A DNA stretch of 59,419 bases from an uncultured Muribaculaceae bacterium (GTDB lineage Bacteria > Bacteroidota > Bacteroidia > Bacteroidales > Muribaculaceae): the NCBI GenBank assembly GCA_910579105.1, contig CAJTRT010000012.1:1-59419 (forward strand), read 5' to 3'. A model generated the notes under the pieces. That model saw only the letters and a list, made by a program, of their open reading frames with translations, searched no databases and was not told the DNA's origin. Shown here one piece after another: positions 31,920-41,297 of this stretch (within the stretch, counting starts at the first letter, position 1; every line of letters starts with the position of its first letter). The position numbers were made by a program, and so were the translations under genes.

Positions 31920-33350
31920 ATGTTTGACGCCCGGAGGACGGTGAGGGGGGCGGCGTGGAGCGCTGTCGAAAGGCTGTCGGTGCAGGGAGTGCAGTTCGCG
32001 ATCCTGGTGCTGATGGCCCGCATGCTCACGCCGACGGACTACGGCCTCGTGGGCATGCTCGCGATCTTTATCCTCATAGGGCAGCTCGTGGCCGACGGCG
32101 GTTTCTCCCAGGCGATTATAAGGCTGGGAAAACACACCGAGGAGGATGTGTCGACGGCGTTCTTCTTCAACATCGGGGTAGGGGCCCTGCTGTACGCGGG
32201 GCTGTTCGCGGCCGCACCACTAATAGCCGATTTCTACGGGGAACCGCGGCTCACGGACCTGGCAAGGGTGCTCGGTTTGAGCGTGCTGGTCAACTCGACA
32301 TTGGTGGTGCACCGGGCGCTGCTGACTTCGAATATCGACTTCAAGACCCAGGCGAAGACCACCCTCGCCGGGGCGATCAGTTCGGGCGTTGTCGGCGTAT
32401 GGATGGCTTACGCTGGTTACGGCGTATGGGCCATAGCCGGGCTGCAACTTACGAACCACGCCGTCACCGGCGCGGCGCTATGGATGCTTTCGCCATGGAG
32501 GCCGAGGATGAAGTTCGCGGCAGAGTCGTTCCGCCGTATGTTCGGCTTCGGCTCGCGGATCATGGCGAGCGACATACTGGAAACCTTTTACAGCAACGTT
32601 TACATGATGACAATCGGCAAGGTGTTCTCGGCCTACAGCCTCGGATGCTACACCCGGGCCGACCAGCTCGGCGAGTTCGCCTCGGCCAACGTCACCCGGA
32701 TTGTGAAGCGCGCCACGTTTCCGGCCCTCTGCTCCCTGCGCGAGACCCCGGAAAGGCTGAAAGCGGCGTTTTTCCGCCACATCCGTTATTACGCGTTCAT
32801 CGTTTTCCCGCTCATGGCCGGCCTCTCGGCTGTCGCCGTCCCGTTTGTAGAGCTGCTCCTTGGCAGCCAGTGGGTCTACGCCGCGCGGCTGCTGAGAATA
32901 CTGGCGTTCGCGATGATGCTGTTCCCGCTGATCTCGGTCAACCTCATGGTTCTCGAGGTTCTCGGCAATTCACGGCGCTACCTGCGTTTGCAACTGGCCG
33001 GCAAAACAATCGGAATCATAATGCTTGTGGCGACACTCCCGTTCGGGCTGTCGGCGGTTTGCTGCGGACTGGTTGTCACCGCCGCCGCCAGCCTTTTGAT
33101 AGCGGTCATCGGAGCAGGACGCGTGATCGGGCTCGGCCTCGCGACGCAGCTCAAGGCCGTAATGCCGAGCCTGGCGTTCGCCGCCGCCATGTACGCTGCC
33201 ATAGCGGCGCTGCTTTGGATACTTCCGACTGACGACAACGCCGTCAAAACCCTGCTGGGCATAACCACCGGCATCCTCGTCTATCTCGGCCTCGCGCTGG
33301 CGTTCCGTTCCCGAGACCTCCGCGACCTCATAGCGCTCATTTTGAAATAA
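31920..33350 (+). CDS. WzxC-type oligosaccharide flippase (second of two)
   Basis: A 476-residue membrane protein with about 12-14 hydrophobic segments. The N-terminal VRGAAWSAVERLSVQGVQF and MLTPTDYGLVGMLAIF are characteristic of WzxC/RfbX-like MOP-superfamily flippases. It differs clearly from the first flippase (24830-26365), which belongs to another subgroup. Two flippases in one operon suggest two substrates or an inherited second module. Composition returns to GC-rich here, marking the right edge of the cassette. Confidence 0.9.
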   Translation: MFDARRTVRGAAWSAVERLSVQGVQFAILVLMARMLTPTDYGLVGMLAIFILIGQLVADGGFSQAIIRLGKHTEEDVSTAFFFNIGVGALLYAGLFAAAPLIADFYGEPRLTDLARVLGLSVLVNSTLVVHRALLTSNIDFKTQAKTTLAGAISSGVVGVWMAYAGYGVWAIAGLQLTNHAVTGAALWMLSPWRPRMKFAAESFRRMFGFGSRIMASDILETFYSNVYMMTIGKVFSAYSLGCYTRADQLGEFASANVTRIVKRATFPALCSLRETPERLKAAFFRHIRYYAFIVFPLMAGLSAVAVPFVELLLGSQWVYAARLLRILAFAMMLFPLISVNLMVLEVLGNSRRYLRLQLAGKTIGIIMLVATLPFGLSAVCCGLVVTAAASLLIAVIGAGRVIGLGLATQLKAVMPSLAFAAAMYAAIAALLWILPTDDNAVKTLLGITTGILVYLGLALAFRSRDLRDLIALILK

Positions 33351-33366
33351 GTCTCAACTTCCGACG

Positions 33367-35469
33367 ATGCGAGTTTTCTTAGGACATATGGCTCCCGACA
33401 CCAGGGAGATTCCCGAAGGGGTCAGCATTGCCGCCAGCCACTTCTCCTGCAACCTCCTGCGGGGCGGAATGTTCGACACAGCCTATTCGATTCTGCCTCC
33501 GGTGGTCGGCTTGGAGGATGCGAAAGCGGCGTCCTGCGGGCTCTTTACAGCGATGGCATCACCTCTGCGCCGCCTGCCGCGGCAGCTGCGAGCATTCGGC
33601 GCGCTTGTCGAACAGGTGAAACTGATGAGGTATATCCCGAAGGGGAGCGCACTGTGGCTCTACAACATCACTAATCTGAATTACTTCCTTGTCAGGATGC
33701 TGCGCCTCTTCAAGCCGTCGGTATCGGTCTACCCCATAATCCTTGACTTCACTCCCGGCCAACCGGACGAAAAACGGGTTATGAGTACCTATAACGCAGC
33801 GGCAGGGCGAATAAGCCTGACAACCTACAAGCGCGTAGCCAAACACAATTTCCGCTGCCTCCCGGGAGTCGTTCCGCCATCGGGACAGAAATATCCGTCC
33901 GTCGAGACCCTTAAACCAGTGTTCCTCCTTTCAGGCGTGCTGGGCGAGAACATATCGCAAGCAACAAAGGTTATCGAGGCGTTCGGCCGCGTACCTGACG
34001 CCCGGCTCCATATCACAGGCGTTTCCGACAACCCCGACCGCATAACGGCAATGGCCGACAGATACCCCAACGTGACATTCCACGGCCGGGTCGCCGCCGA
34101 CGAATACCTGCGGCTGCTGCACGGCGCGACCTACCTGCTGTCGACCCGCGACCCAGAATATCCCGAAAACTTATGCAACTTCCCGTCGAAAATCATAGAG
34201 GCGCTGCTTCATAACAGGGCCATTGTCTCCACGATAGCCTATACGCAAATCGACGGAATCAGATATTTCCAGATACCGTCTACGGTTGACGGCATGGCGC
34301 GGGAAATAAAACGTATAATATCGCTGCCGCGGGAGGAAACCGCGGGCTATGTCAACCAGTCGGACGAGGTCGCCCGCCGTTTCTCAACCGAAGTATGGCG
34401 CGAAACGATCGAGGAGATTGAGAAGCCCTACGACTTCGTCTATCTGACCAACACCCCGAGCTTCTACAAGCTCGAACTATGCCGCCGCCTCGCCGCCGAA
34501 GGGCGGAAAATCCTGATGGTGCTGCTCGGCTACGGCTCGGAAGCCGTCAACTGCCTGTTGAAAGAGGAAGACCGCCCGCATTGGGGCTTCGACTGGGTGT
34601 TCATTTCTGAGGGCAGATACCAGGACCGCGACAAGCGAAAAACTTTCTACAAGCTGCGGCGGCTTATGCGCTCCATCCGATATAACAAGATACTCTTTTC
34701 AGGCTGGTGCACGCCTGAATACAATCTCTTCTCTTTCCTCTCCAAACGCAGCCATAATCTAATTGTCTGCGAATCATCGGAATTCGAGGTACGCACCGAC
34801 GGGCTGCGGGGCTGGGTGAAGCGCCGGATTATTGGCCGGATGTCGGGCGCATTCCCGAGCGGCACCCCGCACAAACGGCTGCTCGATACTCTCGGCCTGA
34901 AAGGCCCCCAGTTCATCACCGGCTCGGTGGGCATATTCCGAAAAGAGGGTGTGAAATACCACGCTCCCGTCTCACCGCTCCGATTCCTTTACGTCGGCCG
35001 CCTGACCGCGGTGAAAAACCTGCCTGTGCTAATTGAATGTTTCAACCGCAACGGGCTACCGCTCACCATCGTAGGCGGAGGCGAACAGGAGGCTGAATTG
35101 AAAGCGATGGCCGGGGATAACATAAGGTTCACCGGCTTTATCGACAACGAAAAGCTGTCGGAAATATATGAAAGCCATGATGTTTTCATTCTTCCGTCGT
35201 TGTCAGAACCCTGGGGGCTTGTCGTCGAGGAAGCGCTCTACCGCGGGCTGCCATGCGTCGTAAGCGATAAAATCGGCGCGGGTCCCGATATGGTTCTTGA
35301 CACAGGCTCTGGCGTTTCTTTCCGCCATGATTCCCCCGATAACCTCCAGCGTGCGATCGACGAGGTTTCCGCCAACTACGACAGATTCGCTACGGCGGCC
35401 CGGAATATAGACTTCGAGGCTCGCGACAGGGAACAAATCAACGCCTACCACCAGGCCCTCAAAATTTAG
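33367..35469 (+). CDS. Tandem fusion of two GT-B (GT4-type) glycosyltransferases
   Basis: A 700-residue protein, about twice the usual length. The first unit (residues 1 to about 350) shows a GT-B C-lobe: FLLSGVLGENISQATKVIEA, PDARLHITGVSD, and FPSKIIEALLHNRAIV. The second unit starts near YDFVYLTNTPSFYKLELC and has a clear GT4 C-lobe: RFLYVGRLTAVKNLPVLIE, TIVGGGEQEAELKAM, and SEPWGLVVEEALYRGLPCVV. Each would transfer a sugar from a nucleotide donor with retention, possibly adding two sugars in succession. No stop or frameshift separates them, so this is a true fusion in the sequence. Confidence 0.82.
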   Translation: MRVFLGHMAPDTREIPEGVSIAASHFSCNLLRGGMFDTAYSILPPVVGLEDAKAASCGLFTAMASPLRRLPRQLRAFGALVEQVKLMRYIPKGSALWLYNITNLNYFLVRMLRLFKPSVSVYPIILDFTPGQPDEKRVMSTYNAAAGRISLTTYKRVAKHNFRCLPGVVPPSGQKYPSVETLKPVFLLSGVLGENISQATKVIEAFGRVPDARLHITGVSDNPDRITAMADRYPNVTFHGRVAADEYLRLLHGATYLLSTRDPEYPENLCNFPSKIIEALLHNRAIVSTIAYTQIDGIRYFQIPSTVDGMAREIKRIISLPREETAGYVNQSDEVARRFSTEVWRETIEEIEKPYDFVYLTNTPSFYKLELCRRLAAEGRKILMVLLGYGSEAVNCLLKEEDRPHWGFDWVFISEGRYQDRDKRKTFYKLRRLMRSIRYNKILFSGWCTPEYNLFSFLSKRSHNLIVCESSEFEVRTDGLRGWVKRRIIGRMSGAFPSGTPHKRLLDTLGLKGPQFITGSVGIFRKEGVKYHAPVSPLRFLYVGRLTAVKNLPVLIECFNRNGLPLTIVGGGEQEAELKAMAGDNIRFTGFIDNEKLSEIYESHDVFILPSLSEPWGLVVEEALYRGLPCVVSDKIGAGPDMVLDTGSGVSFRHDSPDNLQRAIDEVSANYDRFATAARNIDFEARDREQINAYHQALKI

Positions 35470-35473
35470 CGAA

Positions 35474-36742
35474 TTGTTCAACACCAATATATTGAACGAT
35501 GCGGGTATACACCCCTGCGTATCCGAAACCAAACGTAGCGCATCAGCAACATGCTACTACGGCATCGCTGTCGGACTTTTCCTGACCCTGCGGCATATCG
35601 ACGGACTACGTATAAGCACTCCCGTGATGCTCGCGATCCTGGCGCTATCGTTCACCGGCGTTTTGGCGAAAAGCCTGCTTCATAAGGAGAACATCAAAAT
35701 CAATTACCCGCTCTTATCATTCATCGGTACCTGCGCGCTGTCGCTGGCCATCGGAAGTAAAAGTTTAATCGGGGGGGGTAATTCGCTTGCAGCCTGCTGG
35801 TTGCGGCTGGCCGGATTTGTCGTGGCCTTGTCAGGGCTATCATCGTTGGTCAACTCTGAATCATTCAGGGCGCTGAGGCGGGGAATATGGGTTGGCTGGT
35901 GGACCGGTGCCGCCGTTCTGACAGTTTGTTCTTTCGCAGTTCTACTCTATGCGCTTGCCGCGTCAAAAACACCTGACTTTCATTATTTCGGGTTCAAAGG
36001 AATTATGGCGATGGGCATGACATTGTCACCAATTGCCGCCCTCACGGCATTGCTCGCTCTATATAAAGCAGTGGACGGAACCGGCGGAAACGCCACGACC
36101 CCACGTTGGCTCAGGCTCATATGGATTATGGCTTTTGCAGCTGCCGCGGTAACCGCTGTAACAGGCGGGTCGCGCATTGCGGTTGCCGGTCTGATAGTCG
36201 GGTGCGTTATCATCGCTGCCAGCGCCGGACGGGACAAAAAATCAATGATAGTCCTCCTCGCATTAGCCACTGCGGCCATCGCCATAACGGTCCCCGCTAT
36301 TAGTAACAACATCCGGCTCAAAACCTCATGGGCTATCGAAGCCGGAACCCCGTTCTCGTCCCGCACTGACAAATGGCAGGGACGGCTCGCAGAGTTCGCA
36401 AGCGCCCCGCTGACAGGCATCGGTTTCGGAGCGCAAACGGTGTTCAACTCAAAATACGACAACCCTGACGAAATAGAGCAAGGCGCCTCCCCCGAGCCCG
36501 GCTCCTCATGGCTCGCACTCCTTGCCCAGACCGGGCTGCTCGGCGCGGCGTCGTTTCTGTGGTTCCTGATGCCGGCCACCGCTAAACTCATCCGGCGCGG
36601 CACTCCCCTCGCGACCGCCTCGCTCCTCTTCCTCCTGCTCAATGGTGTCTGCGAGGGCTGGCTGCTCTATTCCAGTGCTTTGCTGTTCCCTTGTTTTTGG
36701 CTCACCACATCGCTTACTGATGACAGAATATCTCAGTCGTAA
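35474..36742 (+). CDS. O-antigen ligase/polymerase-type membrane protein with G8 tract
   Basis: A 422-residue protein with about 11 hydrophobic segments and a large periplasmic loop ahead of the last three. The loop contains LAEFASAPLTGIGFGAQTVF and GSSWLALLAQTGLLGAASF, the pattern of the Wzy/WaaL (O-antigen ligase) superfamily. It may polymerise or ligate the second glycan. The start is uncertain: a TTG at 35474 lies 4 bp after the previous stop, and no ATG occurs in frame before residue about 50. Gly100-102 is encoded by eight G followed by TAA out of frame. It overlaps the next gene by 23 bp. Confidence 0.75.
   Translation: MFNTNILNDAGIHPCVSETKRSASATCYYGIAVGLFLTLRHIDGLRISTPVMLAILALSFTGVLAKSLLHKENIKINYPLLSFIGTCALSLAIGSKSLIGGGNSLAACWLRLAGFVVALSGLSSLVNSESFRALRRGIWVGWWTGAAVLTVCSFAVLLYALAASKTPDFHYFGFKGIMAMGMTLSPIAALTALLALYKAVDGTGGNATTPRWLRLIWIMAFAAAAVTAVTGGSRIAVAGLIVGCVIIAASAGRDKKSMIVLLALATAAIAITVPAISNNIRLKTSWAIEAGTPFSSRTDKWQGRLAEFASAPLTGIGFGAQTVFNSKYDNPDEIEQGASPEPGSSWLALLAQTGLLGAASFLWFLMPATAKLIRRGTPLATASLLFLLLNGVCEGWLLYSSALLFPCFWLTTSLTDDRISQS
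35771..35778 (+). repeat. G8 homopolymer in the O-antigen ligase/polymerase gene
   Basis: Eight G in the context TC-G8-TAA, the same as at 29643-29650. Nine would read GGG GGG GGG TAA and end translation after about 102 residues. Confidence 0.7.
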
Positions 36743-37772
36743 GTTAAAGTTGCTATCGGCATTCGCCATAATCATGGTGATATACATACACATGTATTAC
36801 ACCGAAGGCGCTGTGACGCCTACACTGAACCTGCTTGAAACAATTGTGAGCGGTTTCTGCCGCACCGCGGTACCGCTGTTCTATATCATTTCGGGCTATC
36901 TGTTCTTTCTGAAAGTCCCTGACGGGTTAAAATCTATAAGGCAGAAGATAAAGAAACGGGCCAGGACGTTGCTTGTGCCGTATCTGATTGCCAATATATT
37001 TACATTTTTATTTTATTGTGGCGTAAACGCTATCGCACTCAAATTCGGGGAGGTAAGCAATGTGTTGAATTTTAAGATATTCGACGATATAGCCCGGCTG
37101 GGAATATGGGGCACGATTGAATTGGTATTCATCAATCCGCCGATAGCTTTCCAACTGTGGTTTGTCAGAGACCTTATGGTGATGGTGCTGCTGTCGCCAT
37201 TGTTATGGCTGGGGCTTAAAGGGTTGACACGCTTGCGCGACAGTGGATATGGATGGCTGTCAGCCGCGTTGCTGGGGTTATTGTTTTTGTGCGGGTTTAA
37301 GTTTGGCTATTGCTTTACATTCTTTTGGTTTCTCGCCGGAGGATATATCGCAATGGCCAGGTTCGATATCGGGCAAGCCACCATCAAAGGCCGGGTCGCG
37401 GCCGCATCCGCCATATTGGTTTTCATGGCCGTTACCGCGCAAGCGTTCGGATGGTACAACCGGATATCCGGGGCCATGACGCCGTTATTCGGCATCACGT
37501 TCCTATGGACTGCCTACGATTTCATCGCCGCTGATTTGAAAAACCATCTGATTGACTGGTTCGCCCGTTATACATTCTTCGTATATCTCATTCACGAGCC
37601 ATTCCTTAATGTCTTCAAAAAGCTCCCGTTGCTATTTTCCCGTTCTGAAACAACACTGATTATATCCTACATCAGCATACCTGTCATCTTTTATGTGTTC
37701 GCATGTTGGTGCGGAAGCCTTTTAAAACGGCGATTTCCTACGGCATACAGCATATACACAGGAGGCAGATAA
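36720..37772 (+). CDS. Membrane acyltransferase family 3 (O-acetyltransferase-like)
   Basis: Although the frame is open further upstream, the protein starts sensibly at ATG 36720 (MTEYLSRKLKLLSAFAIIM), giving 350 residues. About ten hydrophobic segments are present. The family motif His lies in IIMVIYIHMYYTEG, and FCRTAVPLFYIISGYLFF follows, as in acyltransferase-3 proteins such as OafA/WecH. It should acetylate or succinylate a sugar of the glycan. Unlike the similar gene at 30202-31193, it is intact. Confidence 0.9.
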   Translation: MTEYLSRKLKLLSAFAIIMVIYIHMYYTEGAVTPTLNLLETIVSGFCRTAVPLFYIISGYLFFLKVPDGLKSIRQKIKKRARTLLVPYLIANIFTFLFYCGVNAIALKFGEVSNVLNFKIFDDIARLGIWGTIELVFINPPIAFQLWFVRDLMVMVLLSPLLWLGLKGLTRLRDSGYGWLSAALLGLLFLCGFKFGYCFTFFWFLAGGYIAMARFDIGQATIKGRVAAASAILVFMAVTAQAFGWYNRISGAMTPLFGITFLWTAYDFIAADLKNHLIDWFARYTFFVYLIHEPFLNVFKKLPLLFSRSETTLIISYISIPVIFYVFACWCGSLLKRRFPTAYSIYTGGR

Positions 37773-37780
37773 TCCTTTAT

Positions 37781-38953
37781 ATGAGAATATTACAGACAAT
37801 AGCCTCCATGGGGGCAAAGTCAGGCGGCACCTCGACCGCCACGTTCGATCTTCTGTCTGCCATTAACGGCCTCGGCCTTCCCGAAGGCGACGCGGTCCAC
37901 CTCGCGTCGTTGGATGTCAGGGACGGCTCCGGCGACCGTAATCTCGCTGACGGACGAACGTGGTCCAGGGCGGTCCCTAATGATGGCAGGACCTCGTATC
38001 AGTATTCCCGCAACCTGCGGCGCTTTCTCAAAGAAGAGCCTTATGACATATACCATACAAACGGTATGTGGCTTGATGTGAACCATGCCACTTGCGCCGC
38101 CGCCAGTAGGTTCGGCAAGCCGTATGTCATCACCCCGCACGGGATGCTGTATCCCGAGGCGCTCCAAAGAAGCGCGTGGAAGAAATGGCCCCTGCGCAAA
38201 CTATTCTTCGACAAAGACATTCTCCAGGCATCATGCTTGCACGCCACATGCGAGACCGAGGCGCACCACATCCGCACCCTTGGCTATAAGGGACCGGTAG
38301 CGGTTATCGGCAACCCGGTCGTATGTCCCGCCATAGCGGAGAAACTTATCTCTGAAAGATCATACTCCGCTCCGTTTTCGACAAAAAGAATCGGCTTTCT
38401 CGGGCGTCTGCACCCAATAAAGGCCGTGGAAAATATAATCCGGGCAGTAGCGCTTAAGCCTGAGAAAAATGTTGAAATAAACATTATGGGCAGCGGCTCG
38501 TCCGAATATGAGACATTCCTGCGGTCAGAAACGGAGCGGCTCGGAATCGCTGAACGCGTCCATTTCCTTGGCTTTGTCAATGGCGACGCCAAATTTGAAC
38601 AACTCGCCAGACTTGACGCGCTCTTCGTGCCGAGCGATATGGAAAACTTCGGCATGATAATTCCCGAGGCACTGCTGGTAGGCACACCCGTGATGGCCTC
38701 GCTCGGCACACCATGGCAGTCGCTAAACGAAGAATGTTGCGGCTGGTGGACTGACAACTCGCCCGAAAGCATCGCGAAAGTAATCGGCGAAATCGAAACG
38801 GCGGCCCCCGAGCGGCTACGGGAGATGGGCAGCCGCGGCCGCCGCCTCGTCATTGACCGCTTTGCGGCCACCAAAGTGGCCGCCTCTATGTTCCGCCTGT
38901 ATCAATGGCTGGCCGGCACCGCTTCAAAACCTGAATTTGTCTACGATGAATAA
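37781..38953 (+). CDS. Glycosyltransferase family 4
   Basis: The start is the ATG at 37781 (MRILQTIASMGAKSGGTST); a good AGGAGG lies at 37760-37765. 390 residues. The N-lobe acceptor region shows YDIYHTNGMWLDVNHATCAAA and YVITPHGMLYPEAL. The C-lobe carries RIGFLGRLHPIKAVENIIRA, INIMGSGSSEYETFL and the E-x7-E element in PSDMENFGMIIPEALLVGTP. It is a retaining sugar transferase acting at the cytoplasmic face; donor and acceptor are unknown. Its last codons overlap the next start (ATGAATAA). Confidence 0.92.
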   Translation: MRILQTIASMGAKSGGTSTATFDLLSAINGLGLPEGDAVHLASLDVRDGSGDRNLADGRTWSRAVPNDGRTSYQYSRNLRRFLKEEPYDIYHTNGMWLDVNHATCAAASRFGKPYVITPHGMLYPEALQRSAWKKWPLRKLFFDKDILQASCLHATCETEAHHIRTLGYKGPVAVIGNPVVCPAIAEKLISERSYSAPFSTKRIGFLGRLHPIKAVENIIRAVALKPEKNVEINIMGSGSSEYETFLRSETERLGIAERVHFLGFVNGDAKFEQLARLDALFVPSDMENFGMIIPEALLVGTPVMASLGTPWQSLNEECCGWWTDNSPESIAKVIGEIETAAPERLREMGSRGRRLVIDRFAATKVAASMFRLYQWLAGTASKPEFVYDE

Positions 38954-39488
38954 GAAATACGTCAACCATCTCGGACGCAGGCATCAGATTATCCGACTTG
39001 TATGGAACTGCGCGTGGGCCTTGTTATGCCGATGGCTTCCTCGCTCAGCGGGTTCCGGATGGAAACGGTTCGTCTTGCGGTCGTTCGGAGCACGTATAGC
39101 GCCCACCGCTGTTATTTACTCCACCGCTAAAATATATTATCCGGCCAATCTCGTCATGGACGACTACGCCTGCCTCGCATCGGATGTCGATTGCTATAAT
39201 GTCGCTACCGTAAAAGTCGGACGTTTCGCCACTGTTAGCCAGGGAACGATGCTTTGCACGGCATCCCATGACATCGATTCGGAAACGCATGAACTGATAA
39301 CCGCCCCGATCGTCATAGGCGACAACGCGTGGATAGGGGTCCGAGCGTATGTGGGGATGGGTGTCGAGATAGGCGAGGGGGCCGTCGTCGGAGCGACCGC
39401 CTCGGTCTACAAATCAGTCAATCCATGGGAGGTCGTCGGCGGCAACCCGGCTAAATTCATCAAAAAAAGAATGCTTGGCAATGCTTGA
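38946..39488 (+). CDS. WcaF/colanic-acid-type hexapeptide acetyltransferase (third)
   Basis: The ATG at 38946 overlaps the preceding stop and gives 180 residues; the frame upstream of it does not look coding. Beta-helix turns run from about residue 50 (RIAPTAVIYSTAKIYYPANL) through VGRFATVSQGTMLCTASHDI, with His in ASHDIDSE as likely base, to APIVIGDNAWIGVRAYVGMG and GGNPAKFIKKR. This follows the putative colanic acid acetyltransferase pattern. It likely modifies a sugar on the lipid carrier. It overlaps the next gene by 8 bp. Confidence 0.9.
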   Translation: MNKKYVNHLGRRHQIIRLVWNCAWALLCRWLPRSAGSGWKRFVLRSFGARIAPTAVIYSTAKIYYPANLVMDDYACLASDVDCYNVATVKVGRFATVSQGTMLCTASHDIDSETHELITAPIVIGDNAWIGVRAYVGMGVEIGEGAVVGATASVYKSVNPWEVVGGNPAKFIKKRMLGNA

Positions 39489-40386
39489 CTTATCAGTCAT
39501 CATCCTCACATACAACGAGGAGCCGCACATCAAGCGGTGTCTGGACAACGTGGCTCCGATAGCCCGGGAAATCTTCATTATTGACAGCTACTCGACAGAC
39601 AGCACGATCGGTATAGCGCGACAATATCCGAATGTACGCGTCCTTCAGCACAAGTGGGAGAACAACCACGCCAGGCAGTTCAACTGGGGGCTGGACAACG
39701 CCCCTGTTTCGGGAGAATGGATTCTTAGGCTTGACGCGGACGAATACCTGCTGCCCGAACTGATTGAGGAGATCAAGCGGAAACTGCCTTCTGTGCCCGG
39801 GTCGGTATCCGGCATATCATTCAACCGCCGGCATATTTTCATGGATAAATGGATGAGACGCGGCATTTACCCGGTCACTCTGCTCCGTCTGTTCCGCCGC
39901 GGCAAAGGGCGTTGCGAGGAAAGACTGATGGACGAGCATATACAGGTTTCTGACGGCGACGTGATTCAGTTCGACAACGACTTTTGCGACCACAACCTCA
40001 ACAATCTCTCCTGGTTTTGCCACAAGCATGTCAATTACGCCGTCAGGGAGGCCGCCGACCTGCTCGACATGGAGATCGGGCTTACCGGCGCGGCGGCCGG
40101 GGACGATAGTAGAATCATAAACCCCCAGGCATCGTCAAAACGGAAAAAGAAACACAGGTATGCCCGCCAGCCATTGTTCTGGCGGTCGTTAGCATATTTT
40201 ATTTACAGATACGTAGTAAAAGGAGCCTTCCTGGAAGGGAAGGAGGGTTTCCTGTTCACATTCATGCAAGGATGGTGGTACAGGACCCTGGTCGACGCGA
40301 AAGTGCTTGAAATAAAACGGGCATGCGGCTCAGACCCGGTAAAAGTCCGTGGTTACCTTGAAACGGTCTACGGCGTTAAAATTTGA
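39481..40386 (+). CDS. Glycosyltransferase family 2 (WaaE/KdtX-like)
   Basis: The ATG at 39481 (overlap ATGCTTGA) gives 301 residues; a TTG two codons earlier is possible. The GT-A fold is seen in LSVIILTYNEEPHIKRCLDN, FIIDSYSTDSTIGIARQY, the N-A-R-Q-F-N-W stretch and the metal-binding DADEYLLPELI. The later EERLMDEHIQVS and the basic C-terminal region resemble LPS core GT2 enzymes of the WaaE type. It would transfer a sugar with inversion from a nucleotide donor. The next gene starts 13 bp later. Confidence 0.92.
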   Translation: MLDLSVIILTYNEEPHIKRCLDNVAPIAREIFIIDSYSTDSTIGIARQYPNVRVLQHKWENNHARQFNWGLDNAPVSGEWILRLDADEYLLPELIEEIKRKLPSVPGSVSGISFNRRHIFMDKWMRRGIYPVTLLRLFRRGKGRCEERLMDEHIQVSDGDVIQFDNDFCDHNLNNLSWFCHKHVNYAVREAADLLDMEIGLTGAAAGDDSRIINPQASSKRKKKHRYARQPLFWRSLAYFIYRYVVKGAFLEGKEGFLFTFMQGWWYRTLVDAKVLEIKRACGSDPVKVRGYLETVYGVKI

Positions 40387-40399
40387 ACAAACCAGATTT

Positions 40400-41248
40400 A
40401 TGAAGATCACGGTCATTACGGCGGCGTGGAACTCGGCGGAAACCATCCGGGACACCCTGGAAAGCGTTCTCGCCCAAAGCCACGCCGACGTTGAGCATAT
40501 AATTGTCGACGGGAATTCCCGCGACAGGACAATGGAGATTGTCAGAAGCTACGAGGCCGCCTATCGGGAAGCCGGCAAAGAGCTGAAATGGACATCCCAA
40601 CCTGACGCCGGAATCTACGACGCGATGAACAAGGGCATCGCCATGGCGACGGGGGAGGTCGTCGGCACCCTCAATTCCGACGACTTCTACACGTCATCCG
40701 ACGTCCTTAGCCGGGTGGCCGGCGAAATAACCGGTGTTGACGCAGTTTATGCCGACATACATTACGTCAGCCCGTCTGATTTAAACCGTTGTGTGCGGTA
40801 TTACAGTTCCCGCGACTGCTCCCGTATGAAAATGCGCATGGGCTACATGCCCGCGCATCCGTCATTCTACTGCCGCCGCGAGATATATGGCGAATACGGA
40901 CTGTTTGACCTGGATTTCAAAATAGCGGCCGACTTCGAGCTGCTGTTCCGGCTGATCTACATCCACCGGATCAAGACGCGGTATATCGATGCTGATTTCG
41001 TGACGATGCGTGTCGGCGGAGCGTCAACCTCCGGCATAGCCTCTCACCGGCAGATAATCATCGACCATCTCAACACATATTCCAAGAACATCCCCGACAA
41101 GCCGTTCCCATGGCCAGTGTTACGAAAGTGCAATTCCGCCATAAACCTCGCCCTTGACGTGATACGCTATCTGCCGAAGATAATAGGGCTGATTTACTGC
41201 AAGATAAAGCACCGAATAACGCCGCGGCCCGTACCCGCGATGCCGTAA
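40400..41248 (+). CDS. Glycosyltransferase family 2 (PGL/p-HBAD-type)
   Basis: ATG 40400 gives 282 residues starting MKITVITAAWNSAETIRDTL. Further GT-A marks are HIIVDGNSRDRTMEIV, SQPDAGIYDAMNKGIAMATG, the DxD-like NSDDFY, and an acceptor region with MGYMPAHPSFYCRREIYGEYG. This set closely follows the subgroup of GT2 enzymes common in Bacteroidetes surface-glycan loci. It is the last gene of the operon, 18 bp before the terminator. Confidence 0.93.
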   Translation: MKITVITAAWNSAETIRDTLESVLAQSHADVEHIIVDGNSRDRTMEIVRSYEAAYREAGKELKWTSQPDAGIYDAMNKGIAMATGEVVGTLNSDDFYTSSDVLSRVAGEITGVDAVYADIHYVSPSDLNRCVRYYSSRDCSRMKMRMGYMPAHPSFYCRREIYGEYGLFDLDFKIAADFELLFRLIYIHRIKTRYIDADFVTMRVGGASTSGIASHRQIIIDHLNTYSKNIPDKPFPWPVLRKCNSAINLALDVIRYLPKIIGLIYCKIKHRITPRPVPAMP

Positions 41249-41266
41249 CACACGACCGATAAAGAC

Positions 41267-41297
41267 AAAATCCCGGGAGAGGCTTCCCGGGATTTTT
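41267..41297 (+). terminator. Terminator of the polysaccharide operon
   Basis: A 12-bp perfect stem (41267-41278 and 41285-41296, core TCCCGGGA) with loop GAGGCT. The stem ends in T residues and is followed by ATTTTAT. It is the best-formed intrinsic terminator in the window. Confidence 0.9.

Noticed and set aside
35499..35585. Short frame starting at ATG 35499 as the true start of the ligase/polymerase gene
   Set aside because: That frame ends in TGA after 28 codons and has no membrane pattern; the ligase reading frame itself opens from the TTG at 35474.
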